Origin: Syntrophus gentianae
GTDB lineage: Bacteria; Desulfobacterota; Syntrophia; Syntrophales; Syntrophaceae
Direction: 5' to 3'
Length of the DNA stretch: 64,000 nucleotides
Assembly: GCF_900109885.1 (NCBI RefSeq)
Contig: NZ_FOBS01000009.1
Location: 58,459-122,458, forward strand
Shown here piece by piece: positions 20,456 to 30,786 of the stretch (positions within the stretch are counted from its first letter, which is position 1; each line of letters begins with the position of its first letter). Position numbers and translations under genes: made by a program. Below the pieces are notes generated by a model. That model was not told the origin of the DNA, made no database searches, and worked only from the letters and a program-made list of their open reading frames with translations.

Positions 20456-21616
20456 ATGTTTGAATTGTCAGAATCAACAAATTTCAGTTCAGCAAAGATC
20501 AAGGTCATCGGCATTGGTGGTGGGGGAGGAAACGCAATTAATACCATGATTCGCTCCAACCTTAGGGGGGTTGACTTCATCGTCGCGAACACGGATGCCC
20601 AGGCCCTGGGACAGTCGCTGGCGTCGGTGAAAATTCAACTGGGAGAGGAAGTAACCAGGGGACTGGGGGCCGGTTCGAATCCGGATGTCGGGAAAAGGGC
20701 CGCCATGGAGACTCGAGATGTGATCCGTCAGCATATCGAAGGGGCGGATATGATTTTTGTAACCGCCGGTCAGGGCGGAGGGACCGGTACCGGGGGGGCT
20801 CCCGTAGTGGCTGAGATCGCCAAGGAACTGGGCGCCCTGACGGTGGCCGTGGTGACCAAACCATTCCAGTTCGAAGGCAAGAAGCGCAACAACCAGGCGG
20901 ATGAGGGCATTGATGAATTGAGGCGGATCGTGGATACCCTGATCGTCGTTCCCAATCAGCGGCTGCTCAGCCTGGGGGGAAGAAACCTCTCCCTTCTCGA
21001 GACCTTCAAAAAAGCGGATGATATCCTCTATCAGGCCGTCAAGGGGATCTCCGATCTGATCACGATTCCCGGACTGATCAACCTGGATTTCGCCGATGTG
21101 AAGAGCGTCATGTCGGAAATGGGGCTGGCCCTTATGGGTACGGGTTCTGCCAGCGGAGAAAACCGGGCCGTGGAAGCCGCGCAGAGGGCCATTTCCTCGC
21201 CGCTTCTGGAAGACAACACGATCCAGGGGGCGCGGGGCGTGCTGCTGAATATCACCGGCGGGCCGGACATGACCCTCTTTGAAATTAACGAAGCTTCCTC
21301 TCTGATTCAGACGGAGGCGCATGAAGAGGCCAATATCATTTTCGGAACGGTTGTGGATGAAACCATGGGGGATGAGATCCGGATTACCGTCATCGCCACC
21401 GGTTTCGAGGATGTGGGAAAGAAGCGGCAGGGCTTGTCCAATCTGGCTTCCTTCAGCGCGAATCGCAATCGGGAGCGGGATATCGCCGTTCCGGCATTCA
21501 TACGCAAGGGCTCTTCCGGGACCGGCGATATGAACATCATTCGGATGGGGCTGATCGACGATACGGAAGACCCCGATCTGGAAATTCCCACCTTTTTGCG
21601 TCGGCAGGCGGATTAA
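20456..21616 (+). CDS. ftsZ: Cell division GTPase FtsZ
   Basis: 386 residues, tubulin-like GTPase that forms the Z ring. Evidence: IKVIGIGGGGGNAINTM, NTDAQAL, the GTP-binding tubulin signature GGGTGTGGAPVVAEIAKELG, the T7-loop region (NLDFADVKSVM) and the C-terminal conserved peptide DLEIPTFLRRQ, which binds FtsA and other partners. ATG 20456 has AGGGGGGA just upstream. Last gene of the dcw run. Confidence 0.98.
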   Translation: MFELSESTNFSSAKIKVIGIGGGGGNAINTMIRSNLRGVDFIVANTDAQALGQSLASVKIQLGEEVTRGLGAGSNPDVGKRAAMETRDVIRQHIEGADMIFVTAGQGGGTGTGGAPVVAEIAKELGALTVAVVTKPFQFEGKKRNNQADEGIDELRRIVDTLIVVPNQRLLSLGGRNLSLLETFKKADDILYQAVKGISDLITIPGLINLDFADVKSVMSEMGLALMGTGSASGENRAVEAAQRAISSPLLEDNTIQGARGVLLNITGGPDMTLFEINEASSLIQTEAHEEANIIFGTVVDETMGDEIRITVIATGFEDVGKKRQGLSNLASFSANRNRERDIAVPAFIRKGSSGTGDMNIIRMGLIDDTEDPDLEIPTFLRRQAD

Positions 21617-21667
21617 GACAGGGGTGCATATCATCGGCTGGAAAAGTGGACTGGAAGGATGCGGCAG

Positions 21668-21689
21668 GGGCGTACAACAGGGTACGCCC
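21668..21689 (+). terminator. Stem-loop after ftsZ
   Basis: GGGCGTAC (21668-21675) and GTACGCCC (21682-21689) form an 8-bp stem with a 6-nt loop, 52 bases after the ftsZ stop. There is no T run, so it may be an mRNA 3'-end stabiliser or attenuator instead of an intrinsic terminator. Confidence 0.35.
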
Positions 21690-21779
21690 AGAGGCCGACA
21701 ATAAGGTTTGACCTCCCGGCCCAAAGAAATGCACTTCCGAGGAAACCGCCGCAGGGGATCAGCCGGATCTGGGGATGCC

Positions 21780-23471
21780 ATGTCCTGGAAAAAGCAAAAG
21801 AGACATGAACAACTTTTGGCCCAGGAGACGGGATACCAACGGAAGGTCTGGGGAGACAAGCTGACGGTCTGCCTCGTCTATCCGAATGTTTACCGGATCG
21901 GCATGGCGAATCTCGGTTTTCAGACGGTCTACAGCCTTCTGAACGGCCTGCCTTTCTGTCTTTGTGAACGGGCCTTTTTTTCTCCCCCGGGGGAAGGCGA
22001 TCCGTCCAGGGAGAAGGGATTGATCAGCCTGGAGTCGCAAAGGCCCCTGAAAGATTTTGATATTGTCGCCTTTGCCATTCCCTTTGAAAATGATTATCCC
22101 CACCTCCTGAGCATTCTGGCGGGGGCCGGCATTACGCTTCAGGCGTCGCTGCGGAAGGATTCCGATCCCCTGGTGATGGCGGGGGGGATTGCCGCAACCC
22201 TCAATCCCGAACCTTTGAGCTCTTTTGTCGATCTGTTCCTGCTGGGGGAAGCGGAAGAGTCGCTCCCTGAATTTGCCGAGCGGTACTGGGAAGCTTTAAC
22301 GCAGGGGCTGGATCGCCGGCAGCGCCTTTTTACCGTGCAGCGGGATGTAACGGGTGCCTATGTTCCCCAGCTTTACTCGGTTTACTATTCGCCGGACGGA
22401 GCCATAGAGGAGATTCTGCCGGCGGACAACGCACTACCCCAAAAGATTCGGAGACGGTGGGGAAAAGACCTCTGCGCCTTTCGAACCGAGCAGATCATTT
22501 CCACACCGGGGACGGAATTCGGCGATCTCTTCCTTGCGGAGGTCAGCCGTGGCTGTTCAAGGGGATGCCGTTTCTGCGCCGCCGGGTTCGTTTATCGGCC
22601 GGTCCGCTTCCGCCGGAAAGAGGTCCTGGAACCCTCTTTGATCCGGGGCATTGCCGAGGGTAAAAGAATCGGCCTGCTGGGAACGGCGGTTTCCGACCAT
22701 CCCCAATTGGCCGATCTGTGTCGCTCCGTTCTGGAAAAGGGCGGAACTTTCGCTCTCAGTTCGTTGCGGATGGACCGGATCAATGGGGAAATTGCCGGAC
22801 TGCTCCGGGAATCCGGGGTGGAGACAGTTTCCCTGGCGCCTGAGGCGGGAACTCAGCGTCTTCGGGATGTTCTTCACAAAGGGATTTCCGAGGAAGATAT
22901 CTTCTCTGCCGTGGAGCATTTGGTTGTACATGGCATTCGGCAGATCCGCCTTTACTTCATGGTCGGACTGCCGACGGAAACCGAGGCGGATATCGAAGGG
23001 CTGATCCGCCTCACGCGACAGATCCGTCATCAGGCCCTTCAGCTCTCAAAAGGCAAAAAGCCCTTCAAACGGATCACCCTGAGCATCAACCAGTTTATTC
23101 CCAAACCTTTCACCCCCTTCCAATGGCATCCCCTGGAGGAGGTGGGGGTTGTTAAAAAAAAACTGCAGAGAATCAAGAAAGCCCTTCACAACGAGGGGCC
23201 TGTCCAGGTTTTTCACGATCTTCCCAAGTGGAATTATATTCAGACGCTCCTTTCTCTGGGCGACCGGCGGGTCGGCCAGATCCTTTCCGAAGTGCATCGG
23301 CTCAATGGAAACTGGGCTCAGGCTCTGAAAAAAGTTCCTCTCAATCCGGATTTCTATGTCTATCGCCCGAAAGAGCTTTCTGAAACTCTCCCCTGGGATT
23401 TCATTGATCAGGGAATCGACAAGGCGCTCCTGATCCGGGAATATCAACAGGCGTTATCGAAATCTTCTTGA
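21780..23471 (+). CDS. B12-binding-domain radical SAM protein
   Basis: 563 residues from ATG 21780, chosen because the preceding 24 codons are low-complexity and unlike the family. N-terminal half has the B12-binding-like layout (VCLVYPNVYRIGMANLG, DIVAFAIPFENDYPHLLSIL, VMAGGIAATLNPEPL). The radical SAM core has EVSRGCSRGCRFCAAGF, giving the CxxxCxxC cluster site, and later SLAPEAGTQRLRDVLHKGI. This is the layout of the TIGR03960-type family, often found with ribosome or tRNA-maturation genes and often fused to or next to a TIGR03936 partner, which is not seen here. Substrate unknown. Confidence 0.8.
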   Translation: MSWKKQKRHEQLLAQETGYQRKVWGDKLTVCLVYPNVYRIGMANLGFQTVYSLLNGLPFCLCERAFFSPPGEGDPSREKGLISLESQRPLKDFDIVAFAIPFENDYPHLLSILAGAGITLQASLRKDSDPLVMAGGIAATLNPEPLSSFVDLFLLGEAEESLPEFAERYWEALTQGLDRRQRLFTVQRDVTGAYVPQLYSVYYSPDGAIEEILPADNALPQKIRRRWGKDLCAFRTEQIISTPGTEFGDLFLAEVSRGCSRGCRFCAAGFVYRPVRFRRKEVLEPSLIRGIAEGKRIGLLGTAVSDHPQLADLCRSVLEKGGTFALSSLRMDRINGEIAGLLRESGVETVSLAPEAGTQRLRDVLHKGISEEDIFSAVEHLVVHGIRQIRLYFMVGLPTETEADIEGLIRLTRQIRHQALQLSKGKKPFKRITLSINQFIPKPFTPFQWHPLEEVGVVKKKLQRIKKALHNEGPVQVFHDLPKWNYIQTLLSLGDRRVGQILSEVHRLNGNWAQALKKVPLNPDFYVYRPKELSETLPWDFIDQGIDKALLIREYQQALSKSS

Positions 23472-23535
23472 GTTCAGAAAAAATATTGCATCACATAGCA
23501 TTTTTACCCGTCCTGTTTCTCCTTTCAACGATTTC

Positions 23536-23564
23536 GTGACAAATTCCCCTCTCTCGTTTATAAA
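23536..23564 (+). promoter_or_regulatory. Candidate promoter of the chemosensory operon
   Basis: GTGACA (23536-23541), a 17-bp spacer and TATAAA (23559-23564), about 118 bp before the first CheW gene. It follows the end of the radical SAM gene and is the only promoter-like match in that gap. Confidence 0.4.
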
Positions 23565-23681
23565 GGTGTTGAAAATTTTGAGAATAAAGGGACCTTACAG
23601 GCCAGATCGCAATCGATGTTCGGAATCTGGGTACTTCAATATTGCAGGAAATCATGCTATGAAATTCGACGTTTATTTTTT

Positions 23682-24158
23682 ATGAATGAAGTCTTGAAAA
23701 ATTCCCCCTGCCGGCTTCTGGTTTTTTCCGTTGAGAACCAGAACTATGCCCTCGATATCTCCTCCGTGCAGAGGGTGCTTCCTATCGTCGAAATAACGGC
23801 GTTGCCGGGATTGCCTTCGATTGTTGCCGGGATCGTCAACATCGAGGGGGGGGTTGTTCCGGTCATTTCCCTGCGCCGGTGTTGCGGCATCCCGGAGCGC
23901 GGGATGAGGCTCAGTGATCGGATGATTCTTCTCATCCTGGAAAGGCGCAGGGTGGCGCTCTGGGTGGATGATGTTCTTGAATTGCGGGACTGCGATAAGG
24001 CACAGTGGATCCCTGCCGAGGAAGTTTTGAGCAAGCTGAAGTCCGTCGAAGGGGTTGTCAAAGACGAGGAGGAACTCTTGATTCTCCAGAATCCCGAAGG
24101 GTATCTTTCCCGTGAGGATCACAATCTTCTTGATTCGGAACTTTTGTCAAGCTCATAA
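23682..24158 (+). CDS. CheW-like coupling protein (first of two; WspB-like by position)
   Basis: 158 residues from ATG 23682. One CheW domain: CRLLVFSVENQNYALDISSVQRVLPIVEITALPGLPSIVAGIVNIEGGVVPVISLR, the standard beta-barrel signature that includes the GxxNxRG-like turn. CheW links receptors to the CheA kinase. An in-frame start at 23616 would add 22 Cys/Arg-rich residues with no family match. The Shine-Dalgarno at 23682 is poor. First gene of a six-gene chemosensory operon; cheR starts 6 nt after it. Confidence 0.85.
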   Translation: MNEVLKNSPCRLLVFSVENQNYALDISSVQRVLPIVEITALPGLPSIVAGIVNIEGGVVPVISLRRCCGIPERGMRLSDRMILLILERRRVALWVDDVLELRDCDKAQWIPAEEVLSKLKSVEGVVKDEEELLILQNPEGYLSREDHNLLDSELLSSS

Positions 24159-24164
24159 AGGAAC

Positions 24165-25733
24165 ATGGACCGGTTTATTTCCGATGAACAATGGCGGCAG
24201 TTGACGCAATGGATCACCGCCCAGATGGGGTTCCACCTTCCCCAGGAACGCCTTCCCGACCTGAAGCGGCGCCTGGTGTCGGCGGCAAAGGAATTTTCTT
24301 TTGACGCCGTCGAACCCTTTGTTTCCTGGTTGCTCTCCACAAAGCTGACCCAACGGCAGATTGAGATGCTGGCGAGCCATCTGACGGTTGGAGAAACCTA
24401 TTTTTACCGGGAGATTTGCAGCCTGGAGGCGTTGGAAAGATATATTCTTCCGGAATTGATCGCTTCCCGTCGCAGCATGAAATATCTGCGGATCTGGAGC
24501 GCCGGTTGTGCAACAGGAGAGGAACCGTATACGATCGCGATTCTGCTGCACCGCATGATTCCGGACATTGAGAAATGGCGGATAACCCTGCTCGCCACGG
24601 ATATCAATGCGCGTTTTCTGGAAAGGGCCGCCCAGGGAATTTACCGGGAATGGTCTTTCCGCGGCGATTTTCAATGGCTCAAGGATCAATATTTTACCCG
24701 GACTCTGGACGGGCGCTACCGGATTGCAGAGAAGATAAGGGAGATGGTGACCTTCAATTATCTGAATCTGGCAACGGATCCTTATCCCTCGCTGTTCAAC
24801 AACACGAACGCCATGGACATCATCTTCTGCCGGAATGTCCTGATGTATATGGAGCCTCTACTGGCGAAAAGGATCATTCGGCGTTTCTACCGGGCGCTGG
24901 TGGATGGCGGTTGGGCCATTCCCAGTGTCACGGAAGGTTTTCACCTGCTCTCTACGCAATTTGTTACGGTAACCTTTCCCAGGGTTCTTCTTTACCAGAA
25001 GAGAGAAAATCAGGGCGGAGAGTTGACCGTCTATTCCCCCTGGAGCCCTCTGGAAGAAGAGATTATGGCAGGAAATCCGGCCGAAGGGCTGGAGAATCCC
25101 TTCGTGTCACCGTCGGATGCGTCCTTTCCTGATGAATTGCCGGATTCCGGGCTTGTAACGGAAGGGAGTCCGCCCTTCCCTCAGGAAAGCCTGCCCTTGG
25201 AACGGGTTGAAAAGAAAACCGAGGAGTCCCTTTATGAAAATGCCTTGCGACTTTTCCGGCAGGGCAGTTACCGGGAAGGCGAAAAGATTCTGAAATCGTT
25301 TCTTGAACAGAATCCGGAGAATTTCCAGGGATATGCTCTGATGGCGAGACTTTACGCAGACTCGGGGAACCTGTCGGCTGCCCGGACGGCCTGTGAAAAA
25401 GCCCTTTCTCTTCATAAACTCGATGCGGGTTGTCATTATCTGCGGGCTGTTATTCTGATTGAGCAGCAGGATTTTGACGAAGCGGAAAAGGCCCTTCGTT
25501 GCGCCCTTTATCTGGAACCGGATTTTGTCCTGGCCCATTTTACTCTGGGCAACCTTGCCCGACAGAGGGGGCAGATCCCCCTCTCTTCAAAGCATTTTGA
25601 ACATGCCCTTTTGCTGCTGCAAAACTATCAACCGGACGATATCCTTCCGGAATCCGATGGCGTTACGGCAGGGAGGTTAAGAGACATTATCGTAACGGCG
25701 GATCTGCAGAGATCCTTCCGAACGGGATCATGA
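24165..25733 (+). CDS. CheR-type methyltransferase with C-terminal TPR domain (WspC-like)
   Basis: 522 residues. N-terminal CheR helical domain and SAM-dependent methyltransferase: TVGETYFYR, the SAM loop SAGCATGEEPY at about residues 112-122, LLATDINARFLERA, FNYLNLA and IIFCRNVLMYM. It methylates receptor glutamates. After a Pro/Glu-rich linker (about 290-350) there are three to four TPR repeats (about 355-480, e.g. YENALRLFRQGSYREGEKIL). CheR-TPR fusions are typical of WspC and other alternative chemosensory systems. ATG 24165. Confidence 0.9.
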   Translation: MDRFISDEQWRQLTQWITAQMGFHLPQERLPDLKRRLVSAAKEFSFDAVEPFVSWLLSTKLTQRQIEMLASHLTVGETYFYREICSLEALERYILPELIASRRSMKYLRIWSAGCATGEEPYTIAILLHRMIPDIEKWRITLLATDINARFLERAAQGIYREWSFRGDFQWLKDQYFTRTLDGRYRIAEKIREMVTFNYLNLATDPYPSLFNNTNAMDIIFCRNVLMYMEPLLAKRIIRRFYRALVDGGWAIPSVTEGFHLLSTQFVTVTFPRVLLYQKRENQGGELTVYSPWSPLEEEIMAGNPAEGLENPFVSPSDASFPDELPDSGLVTEGSPPFPQESLPLERVEKKTEESLYENALRLFRQGSYREGEKILKSFLEQNPENFQGYALMARLYADSGNLSAARTACEKALSLHKLDAGCHYLRAVILIEQQDFDEAEKALRCALYLEPDFVLAHFTLGNLARQRGQIPLSSKHFEHALLLLQNYQPDDILPESDGVTAGRLRDIIVTADLQRSFRTGS

Positions 25734-25756
25734 TCTTTTCTTAGGAGAGAATCGAT

Positions 25757-26317
25757 TTGGCGGACGTGAACAATTCCTTGGCTGGTTCATGGGTTACCGA
25801 TGAGGAAGAGACAAAGAAAATCCTGAAAGAGCGCGCCCTCCGTCTGGCGAAAGAGCCGGAGGTTCCGATCGAATCCGTTTCTTCCCTGGAAGTCCTGTCC
25901 TTCATGCTGGCAGGGGAACGGTATGCCATCGAAGCCCGGTTTGTCGTTGAGACGATGCCCCTTCGGGTTTTGACGCCTCTGCCCGGAGTGCCCGCCTTTA
26001 TTCTGGGAATTGCAAATGTCCGGGGGCGGATTCTTTCCGTAATGGACCTTAAAAAATTTTTCGATCTGCCTGAAAACGGATTAACCGACCTCCATAAACT
26101 GATCGTTATCCGGTATGGAGATCTGGAGGTCGGAATTGTGGCCGATAGCCTTTTGGGTATCCGGGCGATTCCTCAGGATTCCCTGCAGCCATCCCTGCCG
26201 ACCCTGACCGGAATTCGTGAGAAATATCTGGCCGGGCTGACGGATGAAGGAACGATTGTGCTGCAGGTGGACAAAATCCTCGCCGATGAACGGATCCTGG
26301 TCAATGACGAAGGGTAA
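25757..26317 (+). CDS. CheW-like coupling protein (second; WspD-like by position)
   Basis: 186 residues from TTG 25757, with AGGAGA about 8 nt upstream. An N-terminal extension of about 45 charged residues ([20 protein letters not shown]) precedes a CheW domain ([50 protein letters not shown]). The extension resembles WspD, where a second CheW has its own N-terminal helix. Two different CheWs in one operon are a feature of Wsp-type systems. Confidence 0.88.
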   Translation: MADVNNSLAGSWVTDEEETKKILKERALRLAKEPEVPIESVSSLEVLSFMLAGERYAIEARFVVETMPLRVLTPLPGVPAFILGIANVRGRILSVMDLKKFFDLPENGLTDLHKLIVIRYGDLEVGIVADSLLGIRAIPQDSLQPSLPTLTGIREKYLAGLTDEGTIVLQVDKILADERILVNDEG

Positions 26318-26348
26318 AGATGTAATGAGAAAGGGGTGCGAGCGAACG

Positions 26349-28409
26349 ATGAAAAGAAAACTGGGGACGAAACTGCTGGCAGGAGGCCTCCTGGTTGTTG
26401 TGATTCCCTTGATTGTGATTGGCATTGCCTCGGTTTACAAGGCGACAGACAGCATTTCGTCCATTGCCCATGAGGAAATCCTGAATGTATCCAAAGTGTT
26501 GGCCGATACCATCGATCTTGGGCTTACGGAGGAGTTGCGCCTTGCCCAGGCGATTTCCCTGTCCAACAGCGTTGTGGCTGCCGCTGAAAAGGTGACAGAG
26601 GCAGGCAGAGAGGGCAGTCAGAGTGAAATCGCCCTTGCCCAGCGCGAGCTCCGCAAGATTCGCGAGGCTGCCGGAGATCGTTATGATACCATCGTTCTCT
26701 TCGGGCGGGACGGGATTGTCTTCGCGGACGGGTTTCAGGGCAGGGATGTGGGGATCAACGCCTCGGATCGGGATTATTTCAAGAAGGCCCTGGAGGGGAA
26801 CTGCAATCTGGGTGAGGTGGTCAAATCCAAAGCTACGGGCAATCTGGTCTGTATGGCCGCCTGTCCGATTTTATCGGGAAAGGACAAAAAAATCATCGGG
26901 GTGGCGAGCTGCATGATCAACGTCACCCACCTGATGGATATGGTGAATAAGATAAAGATCGGGCAGAGCGGATATTCCATGCTTGTTGGAAAAGATGGGG
27001 CGGTCCTGGCTCATCCCGTCAAGGAAAACATCCTGAAGCTCAACTACAAGCAGGTCAAAGGGTTGGAGCACATGGTGGAAAGAGTCGCGAGACAGGAAGC
27101 GGGCGTCGTGGAGTATAATTTCGAGGGCGTGGACAAAGTGCTTGCTTTCTCGAACATGAAAGTTACAGGCTGGACGGCGCTCACCACGATATCCCGGGAA
27201 GAGCTGTTGAAGCCGGCGGTCTTCACCGGGAATCTCATTGCTGTGGTCGGAGTCTTCTCCCTGCTGATCGCCGCCGCCTTTTTCTATTTCTTTTCCCGGA
27301 GTATGACCCAGCCCTTGGAAAAGGTTGTCTCGGCGGCGGAGCAGATTGCCGAAGGCGATCTCAGCGTTCAGATTCCGGACGATAACCGGCAGGATGAAAT
27401 CGGGATGCTGGCGCGGTCCTTCATGAAGATGACCCAATCCCTTCAGGAAAAGGCCGAGTTGTTCCAGCAGATTGCGGCAGGAAACCTCACGGTTACCGTC
27501 AAACCCCCGTCGGACAGGGACGTGATGGGCAAGGCCTTTGCCGCCATGGTCACCTCGATGCGCGGCGAATTGCAGGCTATCCGTGAAGCCGTCAATGTCA
27601 TTGCCTCCTCGGCCAGTCAGATTTCCGCTTCGACGACGGAGCTGGCCTCTGCGGCCGGTCAGACGGCTTCGGCAGTCAGCCAAACCACCTCAACCGTGGA
27701 GGAGGTCAAGCAAACCGCCCATCTGTCCACTCAAAAGGCAAAGTATGTTTATGACAGCGCCCGGAAGGCCACGGATGTCTCCCAGCAGGGCCGCAAGGCC
27801 ATTGATCTTGCCGTGGAAGGAATTAATTTCATTCGGACCCAGACGGATGCCATTTCTGAAAGCATTATGAAATTAAGTGAGCGCAGTCAGGCCATTGGAG
27901 AAATCATTTCCTCGGTCAACGATATTGCCGATCAATCGAATCTTTTGGCGGTCAATGCAGCCATCGAGGCGGCCAAGGCAGGCGATTCGGGAAAAGGTTT
28001 TGCCGTCGTCGCCCAGGAAGTGAGAAACCTGGCGGAACAGTCCAAACAGGCGACAGCGCAGGTTCGGACGATCCTCAATGAAATTCAGAGGGCGGTCGGT
28101 GAGGCGGTCATGTCCACGGAACAGGAAATCAAAGCCGTGGAGACGGGGATGAAGCAGACTTCCGAAGCAGGGGATTCCTTCCGTCGGCTCGTGGACACCA
28201 TTGAAGAATCGGCCCAGGCAGCGACGCAGATTACCGCATCCAGCCAGCAGCAGCTTGTGGGGATGGACCAGGTTGTGCTGGCCATCACGAATATTCATCA
28301 GGCCAGCGCTCAGAACGTTGCCGGGGCCAAGCAGGTAGAGAATGCCGCTCAGAATCTCCATGATCTGGGGCAGCAACTCAAGCAGCTTATCGACCGGTAC
28401 AGTCTCTAA
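26349..28409 (+). CDS. Methyl-accepting chemotaxis protein with periplasmic Cache-like sensor
   Basis: 686 residues from ATG 26349. Membrane helix 1 at about residues 9-29, a periplasmic domain of about 260 residues with Cache-type segments ([27 protein letters not shown] cut here to [10 protein letters not shown], and [14 protein letters not shown]), membrane helix 2 at about 295-318, a HAMP domain, a second HAMP-like segment ([20 protein letters not shown]) and the MCP signalling coiled coil with tip region [21 protein letters not shown] near residue 530. No C-terminal CheR-binding pentapeptide. Upstream ATGs at 26304 and 26325 overlap or adjoin cheW; 26349 gives the usual basic start before the helix. 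It is the receptor of the operon. Confidence 0.9.
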   Translation: MKRKLGTKLLAGGLLVVVIPLIVIGIASVYKATDSISSIAHEEILNVSKVLADTIDLGLTEELRLAQAISLSNSVVAAAEKVTEAGREGSQSEIALAQRELRKIREAAGDRYDTIVLFGRDGIVFADGFQGRDVGINASDRDYFKKALEGNCNLGEVVKSKATGNLVCMAACPILSGKDKKIIGVASCMINVTHLMDMVNKIKIGQSGYSMLVGKDGAVLAHPVKENILKLNYKQVKGLEHMVERVARQEAGVVEYNFEGVDKVLAFSNMKVTGWTALTTISREELLKPAVFTGNLIAVVGVFSLLIAAAFFYFFSRSMTQPLEKVVSAAEQIAEGDLSVQIPDDNRQDEIGMLARSFMKMTQSLQEKAELFQQIAAGNLTVTVKPPSDRDVMGKAFAAMVTSMRGELQAIREAVNVIASSASQISASTTELASAAGQTASAVSQTTSTVEEVKQTAHLSTQKAKYVYDSARKATDVSQQGRKAIDLAVEGINFIRTQTDAISESIMKLSERSQAIGEIISSVNDIADQSNLLAVNAAIEAAKAGDSGKGFAVVAQEVRNLAEQSKQATAQVRTILNEIQRAVGEAVMSTEQEIKAVETGMKQTSEAGDSFRRLVDTIEESAQAATQITASSQQQLVGMDQVVLAITNIHQASAQNVAGAKQVENAAQNLHDLGQQLKQLIDRYSL

Positions 28410-28426
28410 TTCCGGATAAAGGCGTC

Positions 28427-30772
28427 ATGGTTAGCAAGCAGGAAGCCTTTTTGAAAAAATTGATGGCCACCTTTCGCGTGGAAGCCGCCGAGCATCAAAA
28501 AACGATTCTGGCGGGACTCGCGGACCTGGAATGGCGACAGGATTCGGAACGACATCCCGAGATCCTGGAGTCCATCTTCCGGGAGGCTCACAGCCTGAAA
28601 GGCGCCGCTCGCGCCGTCAATTGGGCCGAGATTGAAATTCTCTGCCAGGCGCTGGAAAATGTCTTTGCCGCCTTGAAAAATGGCGCTTTGCAAAGGGCGC
28701 CGGCCTTGTATGATCTCCTTTATGAGGCCATGGATATCCTGGAGCTGCTCCTTGCCTCGGATTCCCCGGATTCCCGGCCGTTGGAGCCGTCGCGCATCTC
28801 TCAGATGATTGCGAAACTGGACGAGGCGGCCTCCGGTCGGTTGAAAGAGCCTGAAGCGACAGAGGGAAGGAGAAGTCGCCAAGACGATCAGGGTGGGGAA
28901 ATTGCGGAACAGACGTCCGCTTTGCCCGAGTTGTCGCTGAGTGGGGCGCCGATCCCTTCCGAAGTTGCGGGATCGGCGGAAGCCACGGTAAGAATTCCGA
29001 CGGAGAGATTGAACCGCCTCTTTCAGCAGACCGAGGAGCTTTTCGTCTTCAAGGGAAATATCCTGGCCAGGCATGCCGAGCTTCAGGATCTGGAACGGAA
29101 AATTCTTGAAGTGACCCTCGACGAGGCCAGGACCTCGGCATTATTCCGGAAAGTCCATCAGGCTTTTGAGCACCGGGGAGAACGCGTGATTGACGACAAG
29201 GCGCATCTTTCCTTTCCGAAGCTGCTGAATTTTCTTGAAGAGAATGAGAAGCGTCTGTCATCGCTGGAGCAGTCCCTGAAGTCCGTGACCAGGGCTCTCC
29301 AACAGAACTCTTATGAATTCAGCGGCATGATCGATCATCTTCTGGAGGACATGAAGATGACCCTCTTTCTGCCCGTTTCGTCTCTTCTGGACATGTACCC
29401 TCATGTCGTTCGACGTTTGGCCCGGGAGTGCGGAAAGGAGATCGAACTGGCCGTTAAAGGCGGCGGCATTGAAGTCGACCGGCGAATCCTGGAGGAGATA
29501 AAAGACCCGCTGATGCATCTTCTCCGGAATGCCGTTGACCATGGAATCGAAACACCGGAGAAGCGGCTGGAGAAGGGGAAGGCCGCCTCGGGGAGAATCC
29601 GCCTGCGCATTTCAGCGAAGGAAAGCGGAAAAGTGGAAATCCTGCTGGGGGATGACGGCGCCGGGATCAGCAGACAGGATGTCCGGGAGGCTGCCCTGAG
29701 GAGTGGTCTGCTGTCTCGTGAGGAAGCGGGCAGACTGACCGGTGAGGATGAACTGAAATTGATTTTTAAATCAGGACTGTCCACCGTTCCTATTCTCACG
29801 GATCTTTCCGGAAGGGGGCTTGGACTTGCCATCGCGCAGGAAAAGGTCGAAAAGCTCGGAGGCTCCATCTCCGTGGACTCCCTGCCGGATCAAGGAACAA
29901 CCATTCGAATCTTATTGCCCAGGATACTGGCAACCTTCCGGGGTATTCTTGTCGAGGTCGGCAGGCAACTTTTTGTCCTCCCCACGGGTAATGTGGAACG
30001 GGTGGCGCGAATCCGTCGTTCCGAGATTAAAACGGCGGAAAACAGGGAAACCGTCCGGTTGTATGAACAAACGCTCTCTTTTGTTTCCCTCGGGCCGGTA
30101 TTGGGGCTCCCCCAGGCCGTTGCTTCGGGTCAGCAGAGGGAAGAGGTAGATGTTGCCATTTTGAGCTCAGCCGGTACCCGTCTTGCCTTTGGACTCGACC
30201 GGATCAGGAGTGAACAGGAATTTCTCCTGAAACCCCTGGGGGGGCAGCTTTTGCGGGTTCGAAATATCGCCGGGGCGACTGTCCTGGGAACGGGAGAAGC
30301 GGTTCCGGTGCTGAATGTGGCCGATCTGATCAAGTCCGCCATCCGACAGCAAGAGTCGGGAAGGCCCGCAGGGCTGGCGCCTGAACAGGAGAGGCCTGCC
30401 GAATCCGAACGGATGTCGATCCTCGTAGTGGAGGATTCCATCACGTCTCGGACGCTGATTCGTAATATTCTGGAATTTGCCGGTTACCGGGTCATTACGG
30501 CTGTGGATGGAATCGATGCCCTGACGGTTTTACGGACAGAGCCCTTTAATCTGGTGATCTCCGATGTGGAAATGCCCAGAATGAATGGATTCGACCTGAC
30601 GGCCCGGATTCGTGCGGATAAGAAACTTGCAGCCCTTCCGGTGATCCTGGTTACGGCCCTGGAATCGCGGGAAGACAAGGAACGGGGAATCGATGTGGGA
30701 GCCAATGCGTACATTGTCAAAAGCCGTTTCGATCAAAGCAACCTGTTGGATGTCATCAGGCGGGTGGCGTAA
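28427..30772 (+). CDS. Hybrid chemotaxis histidine kinase CheA-REC (WspE-like)
   Basis: 781 residues. Domains in order: HPt (about 5-105) with phospho-accepting H55 in REAHSLKGAAR; linker without an obvious P2; P3 dimerisation (about 185-300, RIPTERLNRLFQQTEEL); HATPase (about 320-490) with LLRNAVDHGIE, DDGAGIS and GRGLGLAIAQEKV; CheW-like regulatory domain (about 495-625); and a receiver domain (about 658-781) with phospho-acceptor D713 in VISDVEMPRMNG and Lys in YIVKSRF. The CheA-REC fusion is characteristic of WspE and FrzE. ATG 28427, 17 nt after the receptor gene. Confidence 0.92.
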   Translation: MVSKQEAFLKKLMATFRVEAAEHQKTILAGLADLEWRQDSERHPEILESIFREAHSLKGAARAVNWAEIEILCQALENVFAALKNGALQRAPALYDLLYEAMDILELLLASDSPDSRPLEPSRISQMIAKLDEAASGRLKEPEATEGRRSRQDDQGGEIAEQTSALPELSLSGAPIPSEVAGSAEATVRIPTERLNRLFQQTEELFVFKGNILARHAELQDLERKILEVTLDEARTSALFRKVHQAFEHRGERVIDDKAHLSFPKLLNFLEENEKRLSSLEQSLKSVTRALQQNSYEFSGMIDHLLEDMKMTLFLPVSSLLDMYPHVVRRLARECGKEIELAVKGGGIEVDRRILEEIKDPLMHLLRNAVDHGIETPEKRLEKGKAASGRIRLRISAKESGKVEILLGDDGAGISRQDVREAALRSGLLSREEAGRLTGEDELKLIFKSGLSTVPILTDLSGRGLGLAIAQEKVEKLGGSISVDSLPDQGTTIRILLPRILATFRGILVEVGRQLFVLPTGNVERVARIRRSEIKTAENRETVRLYEQTLSFVSLGPVLGLPQAVASGQQREEVDVAILSSAGTRLAFGLDRIRSEQEFLLKPLGGQLLRVRNIAGATVLGTGEAVPVLNVADLIKSAIRQQESGRPAGLAPEQERPAESERMSILVVEDSITSRTLIRNILEFAGYRVITAVDGIDALTVLRTEPFNLVISDVEMPRMNGFDLTARIRADKKLAALPVILVTALESREDKERGIDVGANAYIVKSRFDQSNLLDVIRRVA

Positions 30773-30786
30773 GCGGGGGATCTAAA

